From the NCBI GenBank assembly GCA_963702175.1, contig OY969721.1, positions 930,001 to 994,000 on the forward strand: a stretch of DNA of 64,000 nucleotides, read 5' to 3'. The translations under genes and the position numbers were made by a program. The first letter of the stretch is position 1, and each line of letters opens with the position of its first letter. The DNA is from VRUE01 sp963702175 (GTDB lineage Bacteria > Actinomycetota > Thermoleophilia > Solirubrobacterales > 70-9). The notes under the pieces are model-generated. The model was not told the origin of the DNA. It was given only the letters and a program-made list of their open reading frames with translations, and ran no database searches. Shown here one piece after another: positions 50,927 to 60,602 of the stretch.

Positions 50927-52529
50927 CCGCCGGCTCCAGATCTACCCGGCCGCGCGGTGCGTCCACCGCCGTCACCCGGACAGATGTCGGATCGCCGAGG
51001 CGGATCGCGCTGCCGGACTCGCGCCCGACCAGCGCCGTCTCGGTCTCGTTCAGCTCGAAGCGCTCGTCGCTGCCAATCAGGCGCGCCGGCAGGAACCCCT
51101 CGTAGACGTCGCCCAGCTCGCCGCCGAAGCCGACGAAGGCGCCGGAGCGGATCGTCCCCGAGACCTCGCCTGCGAACTCCACCTCGGGGCCGCGCTCCAC
51201 CAGCTCGCGCTCGAGCAGGAAGGCGGCGCAGATATCGTCGGCGTCGCGCTCAATCTGGGCCGAGTCGCGCTCTCGCTCAGAGCAGTGCTGAGCAACGTCC
51301 CTGACCTCCCCGGCCCGGGGCGCCTCCTCCCCCTCTCCCAGCGTCGCTAGCAGCGCCCGGTGGACGACGAGGTCGGGGTAGCGCCTGATCGGCGAGGTGA
51401 AATGGCAGTAGGCGGCGCTGCCGAGGCCGGCGTGGCCGCTGTTTCGCTCGCTGTAGCGGGCCTGCTGAAGAGATCGGAGCACGAGCGATGTATATGCCTT
51501 GCGGCCGTGCCCGCGCCGAGCTGCCTCCCGCAGCACCAGCCGACTCGCCTCTGCCACGACCTCCCCCGCCTGTCGCGGGGCGAGACCCTCGCGCAACGGC
51601 GGCGTCGGCACGCCGAGCGCGTGCAGCTGCTCGATTAGGTGCTCGACGCGCGGCGGGTCGGGCTGGGGATGGATGCGGTAGACGGCTGGCACCCGCTTGC
51701 GCTCCAGCAGGCTGGCGACCTGCTCGTTGGTGAGGATCATCAGCCGCTCGATCAGGCGGTGGGACTCGGTCTGCTCGACGCCGCGCGCCCCGGTGACGTT
51801 GCCCTCGGCGTCGAAGCGGAACTCCGGCTCGAAAGACTCGACGTCGAGGCTGGTCGCACTGCGCCGCTCTCCCAGCGCCGCCGCTGCCTCCCTCGCCACA
51901 GCCAGTGGCTCTGCGACCAGCTTCGGTGGCTTTACGCGGCCGGCGAAGATCGAGTCGAGCTGGTCGTAGTCGAGACGAACGTCGGAGCGGATCCGGCTGC
52001 GGTAGAAGCTGGCGGCGCGGGGCGAGCCATCGGGCACCAGCTCGATCTCGACAGTCACCGCCAGCCGCTCGGCTCCGGGTGCCAGGCTGCAGGCCTCCTC
52101 GCTGAGCGCATGGGGCAGCATCGGCTCGACCGTGCCCGGCACGTAGGTGCTGTTGGCGCGCCGCCTCGCCTCCTCATCGAGCGGCGACCCAGGCTTGACG
52201 TGGGCGGCAACGTCGGCAATGTGAATCCAGAGGCGAGTGCCGTCACCCTCGCGCTGGGCGGAGACAGCGTCGTCGAAGTCGCGCGCGGTGGCCGGGTCGA
52301 CGGTGAAGGTGGCGAGCTCGGTGAGGTCGCGGCGGGCGCCGGCGTCGAGCTCGGCCTCCTCCATCGCTCTGGCCGCGTCGAGCTCGAGCCCGGCCGGAAA
52401 GCCGCGGCGGTCCAGTCTCTCCTCGAGCAGCGCTTCAATCGCCTCACGCGCCGTTCTCGGTACTGCTCTCCGCGATCGCCCGCGGGCGCGCTGGCGGGCG
52501 CGGTAGTAGCGCCAGTCGGGTCGAGTCAT
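50919..52529 (-). CDS. rnr: RNase R/RNase II family 3'-5' exoribonuclease, short form
   Basis: A 536-aa enzyme. The RNB catalytic segment is TFTVDPATARDFDDAVS, with LWIHIADVAAHVKPGSPLD and HFTSPIRRYPDLVVHR. A C-terminal S1-like domain follows. The N-terminal cold-shock domains and helix-turn-helix of full RNase R (over 700 aa) are absent. It degrades structured RNA, often together with tmRNA. ATG 52529 follows a hairpin leader. Confidence 0.9.
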   Translation of the reverse strand: MTRPDWRYYRARQRARGRSRRAVPRTAREAIEALLEERLDRRGFPAGLELDAARAMEEAELDAGARRDLTELATFTVDPATARDFDDAVSAQREGDGTRLWIHIADVAAHVKPGSPLDEEARRRANSTYVPGTVEPMLPHALSEEACSLAPGAERLAVTVEIELVPDGSPRAASFYRSRIRSDVRLDYDQLDSIFAGRVKPPKLVAEPLAVAREAAAALGERRSATSLDVESFEPEFRFDAEGNVTGARGVEQTESHRLIERLMILTNEQVASLLERKRVPAVYRIHPQPDPPRVEHLIEQLHALGVPTPPLREGLAPRQAGEVVAEASRLVLREAARRGHGRKAYTSLVLRSLQQARYSERNSGHAGLGSAAYCHFTSPIRRYPDLVVHRALLATLGEGEEAPRAGEVRDVAQHCSERERDSAQIERDADDICAAFLLERELVERGPEVEFAGEVSGTIRSGAFVGFGGELGDVYEGFLPARLIGSDERFELNETETALVGRESGSAIRLGDPTSVRVTAVDAPRGRVDLEPADG

Positions 52530-52537
52530 GGAAGGGC

Positions 52538-52586
52538 CTTCCGGTGTGCTTTATCCGTCTGTGAGACGGAAAAGGAACACCGGAAG
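52538..52586 (-). promoter_or_regulatory. Hairpin between ctp protease and rnr
   Basis: Outer arms cttccggtgt / acaccggaag (52538-52547, 52577-52586) and inner arms tccgtct / agacgga (52554-52560, 52564-52570) are perfect, with an A/T-rich internal loop. It starts two bases after the protease stop and ends nine bases before rnr. No T tract, so an RNA processing or translation-control role is more likely than termination. Confidence 0.5.
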
Positions 52587-52587
52587 C

Positions 52588-53769
52588 TCATCGGTCGGCC
52601 GCCAGCACCCGCAGGGCGCGCTGCAACGCCTCGTCGGGCGCGGTGCCGGGGCGGTCCTGGGCCGCCACGTCGGGCTCGATCCCGTTGCCGCCTAGGTTGG
52701 CGCCCGAGGGCGTGAAGTACTCGCCGATCGTCAGGGTCAGGGCGCCCCCGTTGGCGAGGTCGAGCTCCTGCTGGAAGACGCCCTTGCCATACGAGCGGCC
52801 GCCGACCACGACCGCCCCCGCGCCATCGGCCAACGCCGCGGCGAGGGCCTCCGCCGCCGACGCGGTGCCGCGGTCGATCAGCACGACCAGCGGCCTTCGC
52901 GGCAGGGCCCCGTCGACCGCCTCGTAGACGGTCTCGCCCTGGGTGCGCGATTTGGTCGAAACCACCACCTCGCCCTCCGGCAGGAAGACGCTGGCGGCGA
53001 GTACCGCCTCCTGGAGCAGGCCGCCGCCGTTGCCTCGCAAGTCGAGCACGATCCCCTCGGCGCCGCGCCGCTCAACCCTACGAACGGCCTCGCGCAGCTG
53101 GGCGTGGGCCCCAGAGCTGAATCCGTAGAAGCTGACGTGCCCGAGCTTGGTCCCGTCCACCGTCACCACCTCCTCGGAGGTAACGGGGAGCGCAATCTGT
53201 TCCCGGGTCAGGCGCAGCTCACGGACTTTGCCGTCGGGCGGTCGCACCGCCCCGATCCGCACCTCGCTCCCTTCCGGTCCCTTGATTTTCTCGCTCGCCA
53301 CTTCGCTGCTCTCGCCGGCGATCAAGCGCCCGTTGACCGAGACGACGATGTCGCCGGGCTCGATTCCAGCCTGGGCCGCGGGCGAGCGCGGGAAGACACG
53401 GTCGACTCGCAGACCACGCGCGACCGCGGTGACGCCGAGTCCGATCCCCGAGAAGCGCCCCAAGATCTCCTCGTCGAAGCGTTCCTTCATCTCGGGGGAG
53501 AGGTAAGAGGAGAAGCGGTCACGGTAACGGCGCCGCAACTCTCGCACCATGCCGCGCAGCGAGGCACCAGCGAGCTCGTCCTGCGGGACCTCGCGGAAGT
53601 AGTTCCCCTCGATCAGTTCGCCGGCTTCGGCGCTCAGTCCGGCGGCTTCGTCGACGAACGGGTCGCGGAGGAAGTCGGGCAGCTTGCCGGGATGGCCGCC
53701 CAGCCACATGCCGAGGCAGAGGGCGGCGAGGAGGGAAGCGGCCAGAGCCGCGATCCGGCCCCCGCTCAC
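52588..53769 (-). CDS. C-terminal processing peptidase, S41 family
   Basis: A 393-aa protein with an N-terminal signal anchor (IAALAASLLAALCLGMWLGG), a PDZ domain (about 110-190, FSGIGLGV, SPAAQAGIEPGDIVVSVNG) and the S41 catalytic domain. The Ser is in LIDRGTASAAEALAAAL and the Lys in RSYGKGVFQ. It trims C-termini of secreted or membrane proteins. GTG start seven bases after ftsX. Confidence 0.92.
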   Translation of the reverse strand: MSGGRIAALAASLLAALCLGMWLGGHPGKLPDFLRDPFVDEAAGLSAEAGELIEGNYFREVPQDELAGASLRGMVRELRRRYRDRFSSYLSPEMKERFDEEILGRFSGIGLGVTAVARGLRVDRVFPRSPAAQAGIEPGDIVVSVNGRLIAGESSEVASEKIKGPEGSEVRIGAVRPPDGKVRELRLTREQIALPVTSEEVVTVDGTKLGHVSFYGFSSGAHAQLREAVRRVERRGAEGIVLDLRGNGGGLLQEAVLAASVFLPEGEVVVSTKSRTQGETVYEAVDGALPRRPLVVLIDRGTASAAEALAAALADGAGAVVVGGRSYGKGVFQQELDLANGGALTLTIGEYFTPSGANLGGNGIEPDVAAQDRPGTAPDEALQRALRVLAADR

Positions 53770-53776
53770 GGGTGTC

Positions 53777-54691
53777 TCAGACCTTCAGGAAGCGGCGCAG
53801 GGTGACGCCGGAGCCGATCGCCGAGACCAACACCGCGGCGCCGAAGAGGATCGCAGCGAGTGCCGGGAAGGAGAGCGTGCCCTGCTCCTCGCCGATCGAG
53901 ATGCCCAGCGGATCGATGACCGTGATCTTGCCCAGCCACAGCGTCAGTATGGCCACCAAGGCGCCGGCGAAGCCGACGACGACGCCCTCGATCATGAAGG
54001 GCCAGCGGATGAACCAGCGGGTGGCGCCGACCAGGCGCATCACCTCGACCTCGCGGCGGCGGGTGTAGATCGAGAGGCGGATCGTGTTGCCGACCAGCAG
54101 CAGCGAGGCGGTGATGAGCATGGCGGTGATCACCGCGAGGATGATCTTCAGCGTGCTCGTGACCTGCTCAATTTTCTTCTGGTCTTCGCGGCGTTCGAAA
54201 ATCCCGTCTTCGGCGGGGATGATCGGCGAGATCGGCCTGGGCTTTCCGTTCGGGCCGGGTGGCGTCACCGCCGCCCGCACCGCCGTCAGGTTGGCGGCGT
54301 CGTCGGCCTTGACCGCGAAGTTGCGCGGGAGCGGGTTGTTGCGCAGCTGCCCAAGCAGGTCTTCGCTTTTTTCCTTGCCGAGGTCGTCTTTGAGTTCGGC
54401 CAGAGCCTCGGCCTTGTCGATGAACTCGATCGAGGCGACGTGCGGGATCGATTCCAGCTCCCTGCGCAGAGAGGCGACTTCGGGCCCGGTCGCGTCGTCG
54501 TAGACGGCGACCCGGAACTCGAGGCTGTCGCGAACCTCATCGCTCTTCGACTGCGCCGTCTGGAAGATCGGGATCAGTACGCCGAGCAGCACGACCGTGA
54601 CCACGGTGGTGACGATCGCCGCCATGCTCGGGGCGGCGTTACGGCGCAGTGCCCGAAATGCCTCCTGGATGAAGAAGAAGAGCCGCGACAT
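53777..54691 (-). CDS. ftsX: Cell division protein FtsX
   Basis: A 304-aa membrane protein with four helices: one near the N-terminus (ATVV-rich region VTTVVTVVLLGVLIPIF), a large outer domain and three near the C-terminus. RLVGATRWFIRWPFMIEGVV is the FtsX-type coupling segment. With FtsE it controls peptidoglycan hydrolases at the septum. Starts three bases after ftsE. Confidence 0.93.
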   Translation of the reverse strand: MSRLFFFIQEAFRALRRNAAPSMAAIVTTVVTVVLLGVLIPIFQTAQSKSDEVRDSLEFRVAVYDDATGPEVASLRRELESIPHVASIEFIDKAEALAELKDDLGKEKSEDLLGQLRNNPLPRNFAVKADDAANLTAVRAAVTPPGPNGKPRPISPIIPAEDGIFERREDQKKIEQVTSTLKIILAVITAMLITASLLLVGNTIRLSIYTRRREVEVMRLVGATRWFIRWPFMIEGVVVGFAGALVAILTLWLGKITVIDPLGISIGEEQGTLSFPALAAILFGAAVLVSAIGSGVTLRRFLKV

Positions 54692-54694
54692 CGA

Positions 54695-55537
54695 TCAGAA
54701 AAGCCTCTCGTGGGCGTCGTGGCCGTTTGTCTGCCCCTCGGGACCGACGCCCATCTCGGCCCGCATGCGCAGGCCGAACTCGGTGGTCGACTCCTCGGTG
54801 TAGCCGCCGGAGACCTCGTCGCGGACGACGCGGCCCTCGTAGAGCTCGATCACGCGCCGCCGCATGTTGTCGACCATCTCGCGGTCATGGGTGACGACGA
54901 TCACCGTCGTGCCGGTCTTGTTGATCCGGTAGAGCAGCTGCATCACGCCGACCGAGGTGACCGGGTCGAGGTTGCCGCTGGGCTCGTCGGCGAGCAGCAG
55001 CGGCGGGTGGTTGACGAAGGCGCGGGCGATCGAGACGCGCTGCTGCTCGCCGCCGGAGAGCTCGTCGGGGAAGCTGTGCAGCTTGGTCGAGAGGCCGACC
55101 AGGCGCAGGGTCTCCGCAACCTTCTCGCGGATCTCGGCGCGGCTGGCGCCGAGCACCTGGAGCGCGTAGGCGACGTTGTCGTAGACCGTGCGGTCGGGCA
55201 GCAGCTTGAAGTCCTGGAAGACGGTGCCGATGTTGCGCCGCAGCTGCGGGATCTTCTTCTCCGGCAGGGCGCCGATGTCGCGGCCGGCGATGCTCACCGT
55301 CCCCTCGGTGGCGTCCAGCTCCCGGATCAGCATCTTGATCAGGGTCGACTTGCCGCAACCGGTTGGCCCGACGAGAAAGGCGAACTCACCCCGGTTGATC
55401 GCCAGCGAGACCCGGTCCAGGGCCATGTGCCCGCCTGGGTAAACCTTGGTCACGTCGCGCAGCTCAACGATCGGCCTGCCGCCACGGCGCGGCCGTGCCG
55501 GCTCCGCCTCGTCCCGCCTCTTCTTCGCTCTGGCCAT
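54695..55537 (-). CDS. ftsE: Cell division ATP-binding protein FtsE
   Basis: A 280-aa ATPase. VGPTGCGKSTLIKML, GTVFQDFKLLPDRTVYDNVA, DELSGGEQQRVSIARAF and LLLADEPSGNLDP are complete, with VVTHDREMVD. About 20 basic residues precede the core and 45 follow it. A strong ribosome site (aaaggag) precedes ATG 55537. Confidence 0.94.
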   Translation of the reverse strand: MARAKKRRDEAEPARPRRGGRPIVELRDVTKVYPGGHMALDRVSLAINRGEFAFLVGPTGCGKSTLIKMLIRELDATEGTVSIAGRDIGALPEKKIPQLRRNIGTVFQDFKLLPDRTVYDNVAYALQVLGASRAEIREKVAETLRLVGLSTKLHSFPDELSGGEQQRVSIARAFVNHPPLLLADEPSGNLDPVTSVGVMQLLYRINKTGTTVIVVTHDREMVDNMRRRVIELYEGRVVRDEVSGGYTEESTTEFGLRMRAEMGVGPEGQTNGHDAHERLF

Positions 55538-55662
55538 CGACGCGCTCCTTTCTCCAGCAGCAGGATGACTCCTGCGCCACGGTTGGCGCGCAACTCCCCG
55601 CCCACCAAACGTTCGCGGAACCTTAGCGAATTGTTAGCTGACCCTTATACAAACCAGGGCGA

Positions 55663-55720
55663 GACCCGCGTATCCGACTTTGACCCCGCTCTAGTGTGGT
55701 CAAAGTCGGATGCGCGGGTC
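55663..55720. repeat. Palindromic repeat family C, copy 2
   Basis: Arms of 22 bases (55663-55684 and 55699-55720) pair with a single G-T. The centre resembles the hairpin at 10215-10258. It lies in the 231-base gap upstream of ftsE and downstream of the low-GC orphan gene; nothing else is clear in that gap. Confidence 0.7.
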
Positions 55721-55768
55721 ACATTCGCCTCAGCGAGCGACTCGGAACAACCTGGCCAGGAACTACAG

Positions 55769-56686
55769 CTAACCGGAACTGAACTCTGGCCCACCTAGAG
55801 CAATACTGGCCTGCGGCCATCGCCGACGATAAGTCTCCATCGATCTTCCGAGGTCCAGCATTGCCGCCTGGCCAATGCGGGCGACCTCATCAGCCAAACC
55901 TTCAGCGTCTCGGTATGCGATGTGACCTATCCCCAGTGTTCGAGTTTTCCCGTCGCTGCTCCATGGCGTTCTCTGCGGAACCCCCTCAACCCCATGCGTC
56001 TGCATACGCCAGCGATGGAAATCCTCGCCGCGACGTTCATCGAGCTCCCGCCATGCAGCTCCTAGCCCGAATTCCACCACAGGCTCGATCACCGCAATGA
56101 CATCGGCCTCGGAACTCGATTGGGCCACCGCTTTGAGGGTCTTGCAGGTCTCGCGGTTCATCGATACCCAGTCAAATCGCTCAGTCGAAAAGGGCTCGAA
56201 CGTCGGTGCCCGGCCGCCTTCAAAACGCTTAATCAACTCAGCCTTCAGCACTGGGTCAAGCGCCAGGGCTTTCAGTCCGACATTGGCGAACGCATGGCCA
56301 GTACTCATCACAAAGAGGCACTGCGCTTCGGCCATTCCGCGCATTGACACCTCGTGACCTACATCTTGAGCGCTGTCTTCGCGTAAATCGCGCCAGATAG
56401 CCACCTCGTTGCCTGCGGCAGAAGCTAGTCCGAGTTGCTCTCCGGCTGAGGCCATCTGACCAGCCAGAACGTATGCACGATCTTGCTCCGCCCCCCGATG
56501 CGTTGCTCCCATCTCCCAGAAATTCGCCGAGCCCGCAGCTTGCTGCCATGCCAATGCCTCCTCGACAACACGCTTGTGATCGGAGTCGACGACCGAATCT
56601 GGCAGACGATCGATCTCCTGCGCTGCGGTGAGGCGCGCGGGCACTACTCCAACGACGCGTCGGTTGGCTGCGCCTGGATCAGACAC
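55769..56686 (-). CDS. Hypothetical protein, 305 aa, lower GC
   Basis: A cytosolic-looking, mainly helical protein with no recognised family. Notable stretches are FWEMGATHRGAEQDRAYVL, SMRGMAEAQCLFVMSTGHAF and RETCKTLKAVAQSSSEAD. Its base composition is visibly less GC-rich than neighbours and codon choice is less biased, suggesting transfer. GTG start 56686. Palindrome C lies past its 3' end. Confidence 0.6.
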   Translation of the reverse strand: MSDPGAANRRVVGVVPARLTAAQEIDRLPDSVVDSDHKRVVEEALAWQQAAGSANFWEMGATHRGAEQDRAYVLAGQMASAGEQLGLASAAGNEVAIWRDLREDSAQDVGHEVSMRGMAEAQCLFVMSTGHAFANVGLKALALDPVLKAELIKRFEGGRAPTFEPFSTERFDWVSMNRETCKTLKAVAQSSSEADVIAVIEPVVEFGLGAAWRELDERRGEDFHRWRMQTHGVEGVPQRTPWSSDGKTRTLGIGHIAYRDAEGLADEVARIGQAAMLDLGRSMETYRRRWPQASIALGGPEFSSG

Positions 56687-56760
56687 TAAGAGCGGATTGC
56701 CCTGTGGATCCCACCATTAGGCACTGATCATGCCAAGGCCATGCTCAAATGCCGCTCACT

Positions 56761-58629
56761 TCAATGAGTTCCGAGCGTGCGCTCGAGTACTCCTTCGGTC
56801 GCGGCAACGATCGCGGCGGCGTCGATCCCCGCCGCGGACAGCAGGGACGCGGGTGGGCCGCTGCCGGGGCGCCCAGCGACAGCGAGCCGCACGAGCCGGG
56901 TGCTCGCACCGGCCTCTGCCAGCACGCCGGCGACGGTCTCTCCTATGCCGCCCTCGGGCCAGTGGTCCTCGACCGTGATCAGCGCCTGTGTCTCAGCGGC
57001 TGCCGCGAGGAGGGTCTCGGCGTCGACCGGCTTGACCGAGTAGAGGTCGATAACTCGCGCGGCGATCCCGCGTCCGGCAAGCTCGTCGGCAGCGTCGAGG
57101 CATTCGTGCAGAGTGATGCCGGCGCCGATCAGGGTGACGGCGTCCTCGTCGCCGGAGCGCAACGTGCGGCTGCCGCCGATCGGGAAAGCCTCCCCCGGCT
57201 CGTAGAGCACCGGGGTCTTTTCGCGAGTCGTGCGCAGGTAGCTGACCCCGTGGTGCTGCCGCATCGCCTCGATCAGCTGCACGGTCTGGTTCGGGTCGCA
57301 GGGGTAGAGCACGACGCTGTCGAGCACGGCACGGAAGGCGGCGATGTCCTCGAGCGCCATCTGCGACGGGCCGTCGGGTCCGATCGAGACGCCGACGTGC
57401 GAGCCGCTCAGCTTCAGGTCGGCGTTGGAGATCGGCGCCATGCGGACGAAGTCGTAGGCGCGGCTGAGGAAGGCGCCGAAGCTGGAGGCGAAAGGCTTCC
57501 AGCCCCGCACCTGCAGGCCGATCGCCGCCGCGACCATCTGCTGCTCGGCGATGAACATCTCGAAGAAGCGATCGGGGTGCTTGGCGGCGAAGCGCTCGGC
57601 GTAGGTCGAGTTGCCGACCTCGGCGTCGAGCGCGACGACCCGCTCGTCAACGGAGCCGATCCAGGCCAGGGCGTCGCCGTAGGCGCCCCGGGTCGCGACC
57701 TTCTCGCCGACCGCGTAGGAGGGCTGCTCGACCGCCTCGCGGGCGATCTCGTACGGGCGTGCCTCAGGAGGCGCCTGGACGCTGACGCCGATCTCGCGGA
57801 TCCCGCCCAGCTCGGCGATCGCGCTATCCGGGTCCTCGAGCGGCTTGCCGTGCCAGCCGGGCTTGTCCTCAACCGCGGCGACGCCAGCTCCCTTCTTGGT
57901 GCGGGCGAAGATCGCCGCCGGTCGGTTGGCCGCAACCGCCTTGGCATAGGCCTCCTCGATCGCCTCGTAGTCGTGCCCGTCGATCTCCTGCACGTCCCAG
58001 CCGCAGGCGGCGGCGCGAGCGGCCCAGGAGGCGGTGTCCCACTCGTGCATGGTTGGGCCGCGCTGGCCGAGTCGGTTGACGTCGACGATCGCGATCAGGT
58101 TGTCGAGGCCGGCGTAGCCGGCGTGCTCGAAGGCCTCCCACATCGAGCCCTCGGCGAGCTCCGAGTCGCCGCAGAGCACCCAGACCCTGCCCTCGGACGC
58201 TTCCAGGCGCTTGGCCGCCAGCGCGATGCCGACCGAGATCGGCAGGCCCTGGCCGAGCGAGCCGGTGGCGACGTCGACCCAGGGGATCTCCGGGGTCGGG
58301 TGGCCCTCCATCCGCGAGCCGAATTCGCGGAAGCTGAGCAGCTCTTCGTCATTGATCGCGCCAGCCGCCTTATAGAGCGCATAGAGCAGCGGTGAGGCGT
58401 GGCCCTTAGAGAAGACGAGGTGGTCTGCGGCGGGGTTGTCGGGCGCTGAGAAGTCGTAGCGGAGGTGGCGCGCGAAGAGCACCGCCATCAGGTCGGCGGC
58501 CGACATTCCGGAGGTCGGATGGCCGGAGCCGGCGGCATCGCTAGCGCGGATCGCGTCGACGCGGAGCTGCTGGGCGAGCTCACGAAGCTGCTCGCCGCTG
58601 GCGGTGTTTTCGACTGTCACCTGGTCCAC
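56761..58629 (-). CDS. tkt: Transketolase
   Basis: A 622-aa thiamine-diphosphate enzyme of the pentose phosphate pathway. The N-terminus shows SGHPTSGMSAADLM and FSKGHASPLLYAL, the cofactor motif LCGDSELAEGSMWEAFEHAG, and the second domain GVSIGPDGPSQMALED with EAMRQHHGVSYLRTT. The C-terminal domain has TVEDHWPEGGIGE. GTG start ten bases after nadA, so the two are likely cotranscribed. Confidence 0.93.
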   Translation of the reverse strand: MDQVTVENTASGEQLRELAQQLRVDAIRASDAAGSGHPTSGMSAADLMAVLFARHLRYDFSAPDNPAADHLVFSKGHASPLLYALYKAAGAINDEELLSFREFGSRMEGHPTPEIPWVDVATGSLGQGLPISVGIALAAKRLEASEGRVWVLCGDSELAEGSMWEAFEHAGYAGLDNLIAIVDVNRLGQRGPTMHEWDTASWAARAAACGWDVQEIDGHDYEAIEEAYAKAVAANRPAAIFARTKKGAGVAAVEDKPGWHGKPLEDPDSAIAELGGIREIGVSVQAPPEARPYEIAREAVEQPSYAVGEKVATRGAYGDALAWIGSVDERVVALDAEVGNSTYAERFAAKHPDRFFEMFIAEQQMVAAAIGLQVRGWKPFASSFGAFLSRAYDFVRMAPISNADLKLSGSHVGVSIGPDGPSQMALEDIAAFRAVLDSVVLYPCDPNQTVQLIEAMRQHHGVSYLRTTREKTPVLYEPGEAFPIGGSRTLRSGDEDAVTLIGAGITLHECLDAADELAGRGIAARVIDLYSVKPVDAETLLAAAAETQALITVEDHWPEGGIGETVAGVLAEAGASTRLVRLAVAGRPGSGPPASLLSAAGIDAAAIVAATEGVLERTLGTH

Positions 58630-58639
58630 AGGCGCGAGG

Positions 58640-59671
58640 CTATCCGATCGCGACCATTCGCTCGATCGGCACCCGCGCCCGTGCCGCGACCTCAGCGGGG
58701 ACGCTTACCTCGAACTTCATCTCGCGCAGCGAGTCGCGCAGCTTTGGCAGCGTGATCATCTTCATGTACTTGCAGAAGGCCATCCGGTTGGCCTCGATCA
58801 GGTTGGCCTCTGGTGCGGCCTGCTGGAGTGGGTAGAGCATCCCGTTCTCGGTGGCAACGACGAAGCTGCCGTCGGGGTTGTTTTCGACGTGCTTGAGCAT
58901 TCCTGAGGTCGAGAGCATGTGGACACCTTCGGCCTCGATGTCGCCGGATGCGACGTACTCCATCGCCTGGGTCGAGCAGCCGCACTCGGGGTGGATCAGG
59001 AACTCGGCCTCCGGGTGCTCGGCGCGGGTGCGGGCGATGTCGTCGGGGCGGATGCCGGCGTGGACGTGGCACTCGCCGTCCCAGATGTGGAAGCGGGCGC
59101 GCCGCTCGGAATCATCGCGGAGGCCGGTCTCGCGCTCGACGAAGGCGCCCAGCCACATGTCGGGGCCGAAGAGGATCTCGGTCTCGGGGCCGTGCTCAGC
59201 CCAGATCTGCTCGACCACCTGGACCGCGTTGGAGGAGGTGCAGCAGTAGTCGGTCTCGGCCTTGACCTCGGCCGAGGTGTTGACGTACATCACCACCACC
59301 GCGCCAGGGTGCTCGGCCTTCCAGGCGCGCAGCTGGTCGGCGTCGATCGAGTCGGCAAGCGAACAGCCGGCATCGAGATCGGGGATCAGCACGGTCTTCT
59401 CGGGCGAGAGGATCGAGGCCGTCTCGGCCATGAAGTGGACGCCGCAAAAGGCGATCGCGTCAGCGCCGGTAGCGGCCGCCTGGCGCGAGAGGCCGAGCGA
59501 GTCGCCCATGTGGTCGGCGACGTCCTGGATCTCGGGCAGTTGGTAGTTGTGGGCGAGGATGACGGCGTTGCGCTCGGCGGCGAGCGCGCGAACCTCCTCG
59601 CTCAGGGCACGGATCTCCTCCCGGTCGAGGTCCGGTGCGATCGTGGGTTGGAGTGTGGGCAACTCCTGCAT
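58640..59671 (-). CDS. nadA: Quinolinate synthase
   Basis: A 343-aa iron-sulfur enzyme that makes quinolinate for NAD. ILAHNYQLPEIQDVAD is the substrate helix and the three cluster Cys fall in IAFCGVHFMAETA, ETDYCCTSSNA and HPECGCSTQAM. Divergent from fpg. NadC is encoded 0.9 kb away; no nadB is in the window. Confidence 0.95.
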   Translation of the reverse strand: MQELPTLQPTIAPDLDREEIRALSEEVRALAAERNAVILAHNYQLPEIQDVADHMGDSLGLSRQAAATGADAIAFCGVHFMAETASILSPEKTVLIPDLDAGCSLADSIDADQLRAWKAEHPGAVVVMYVNTSAEVKAETDYCCTSSNAVQVVEQIWAEHGPETEILFGPDMWLGAFVERETGLRDDSERRARFHIWDGECHVHAGIRPDDIARTRAEHPEAEFLIHPECGCSTQAMEYVASGDIEAEGVHMLSTSGMLKHVENNPDGSFVVATENGMLYPLQQAAPEANLIEANRMAFCKYMKMITLPKLRDSLREMKFEVSVPAEVAARARVPIERMVAIG

Positions 59672-59756
59672 GGAGCCTTCCGTTTCCGATGTTCGCTGGC
59701 AGGGCGCAAGCCCAGAACCAGTCGAATGAACGCTGCTTCAAGTCTACCCTCTCGAC

Positions 59757-60602
59757 ATGCCCGAGCTTCCCGAGGTCGAGATAACGGCGCGTCGGCTCGA
59801 CGCCGCACTCGCCGGCGCGGTGGTCGAGTCGGCCCTGGCGCCGGGCATGAACGTGATGAAGACCTTCGATCCGCCGTTGGAGATGCTGGCCGGGCGCGAG
59901 CTGACCGGCGTCCGCCGCATCGGCAAGCTGCTCGTCGTCGAGTTCGGCGACCACGCCCTGCTGATCCACCTGATGTCGGCAGGCAGGCTGCGGGTGTTCG
60001 ACAAACGGGCCTCGCTCAAAGACCGCGCCTCGCGGATCCTGGTCCGGCTCAAGGACGGGCGCGAGCTGCGGCTGCGCGAGCTCGGGACCAAGCAGCGCGC
60101 TTGGGCGAAGCTGCTGCCGGCCGACGCTGTCGATGAGGACGAGGCGGTCGCGAGGCTGGGACCGGAAGCCTGGCCAGCGCCGCCACGCGAAGAGTTCGCG
60201 AAGCTGATCGACCAGCCACGCCACCTGCACCCGCTGCTCCGCCACCAGGGCGACATCGCCGGGATCGGGCGCTCCTGGGTCGACGAGATCCTCTGGGAGG
60301 CTCGCCTCTCCCCATTCAAGAAGGGCTCCGAGCTAGACGAGGAGGAGACCGAGCGCCTGCGGCAGGCGCTGCACGTGCTCGGCGATGCGATCGACCACTA
60401 CGAGGAGACGATCGGCGAGCAGCTTCCCGACAAGGCGCCGAAGCCGCTGCGGATCCACAAGCACGAGGGCGAGCCCTGCCCACGCTGCGGCACAACGATC
60501 GAGGCCGTCTTCTTCTCCGAGCACCAGACCAACTACTGCCCCGCCGAGCAGACCGGCGGTCGCGTGCTCAAGGACCGCCGCCTCTCACGCCTGCTCAAGT
60601 AG
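59757..60602 (+). CDS. Fpg/Nei family DNA glycosylase
   Basis: A 281-aa base-excision enzyme. PELPEVE gives the catalytic Pro2 and Glu3, RRIGKLLVVEF the Lys, and IAGIGRSWVDEILWEA the H2TH turn. The zinc finger reads CPRC then YCPAEQTGG: the fourth Cys found in Fpg (CPxCQ) is Glu here. It removes oxidised bases. Overlaps convergent nadC by 18 bases. Confidence 0.88.
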   Translation: MPELPEVEITARRLDAALAGAVVESALAPGMNVMKTFDPPLEMLAGRELTGVRRIGKLLVVEFGDHALLIHLMSAGRLRVFDKRASLKDRASRILVRLKDGRELRLRELGTKQRAWAKLLPADAVDEDEAVARLGPEAWPAPPREEFAKLIDQPRHLHPLLRHQGDIAGIGRSWVDEILWEARLSPFKKGSELDEEETERLRQALHVLGDAIDHYEETIGEQLPDKAPKPLRIHKHEGEPCPRCGTTIEAVFFSEHQTNYCPAEQTGGRVLKDRRLSRLLK

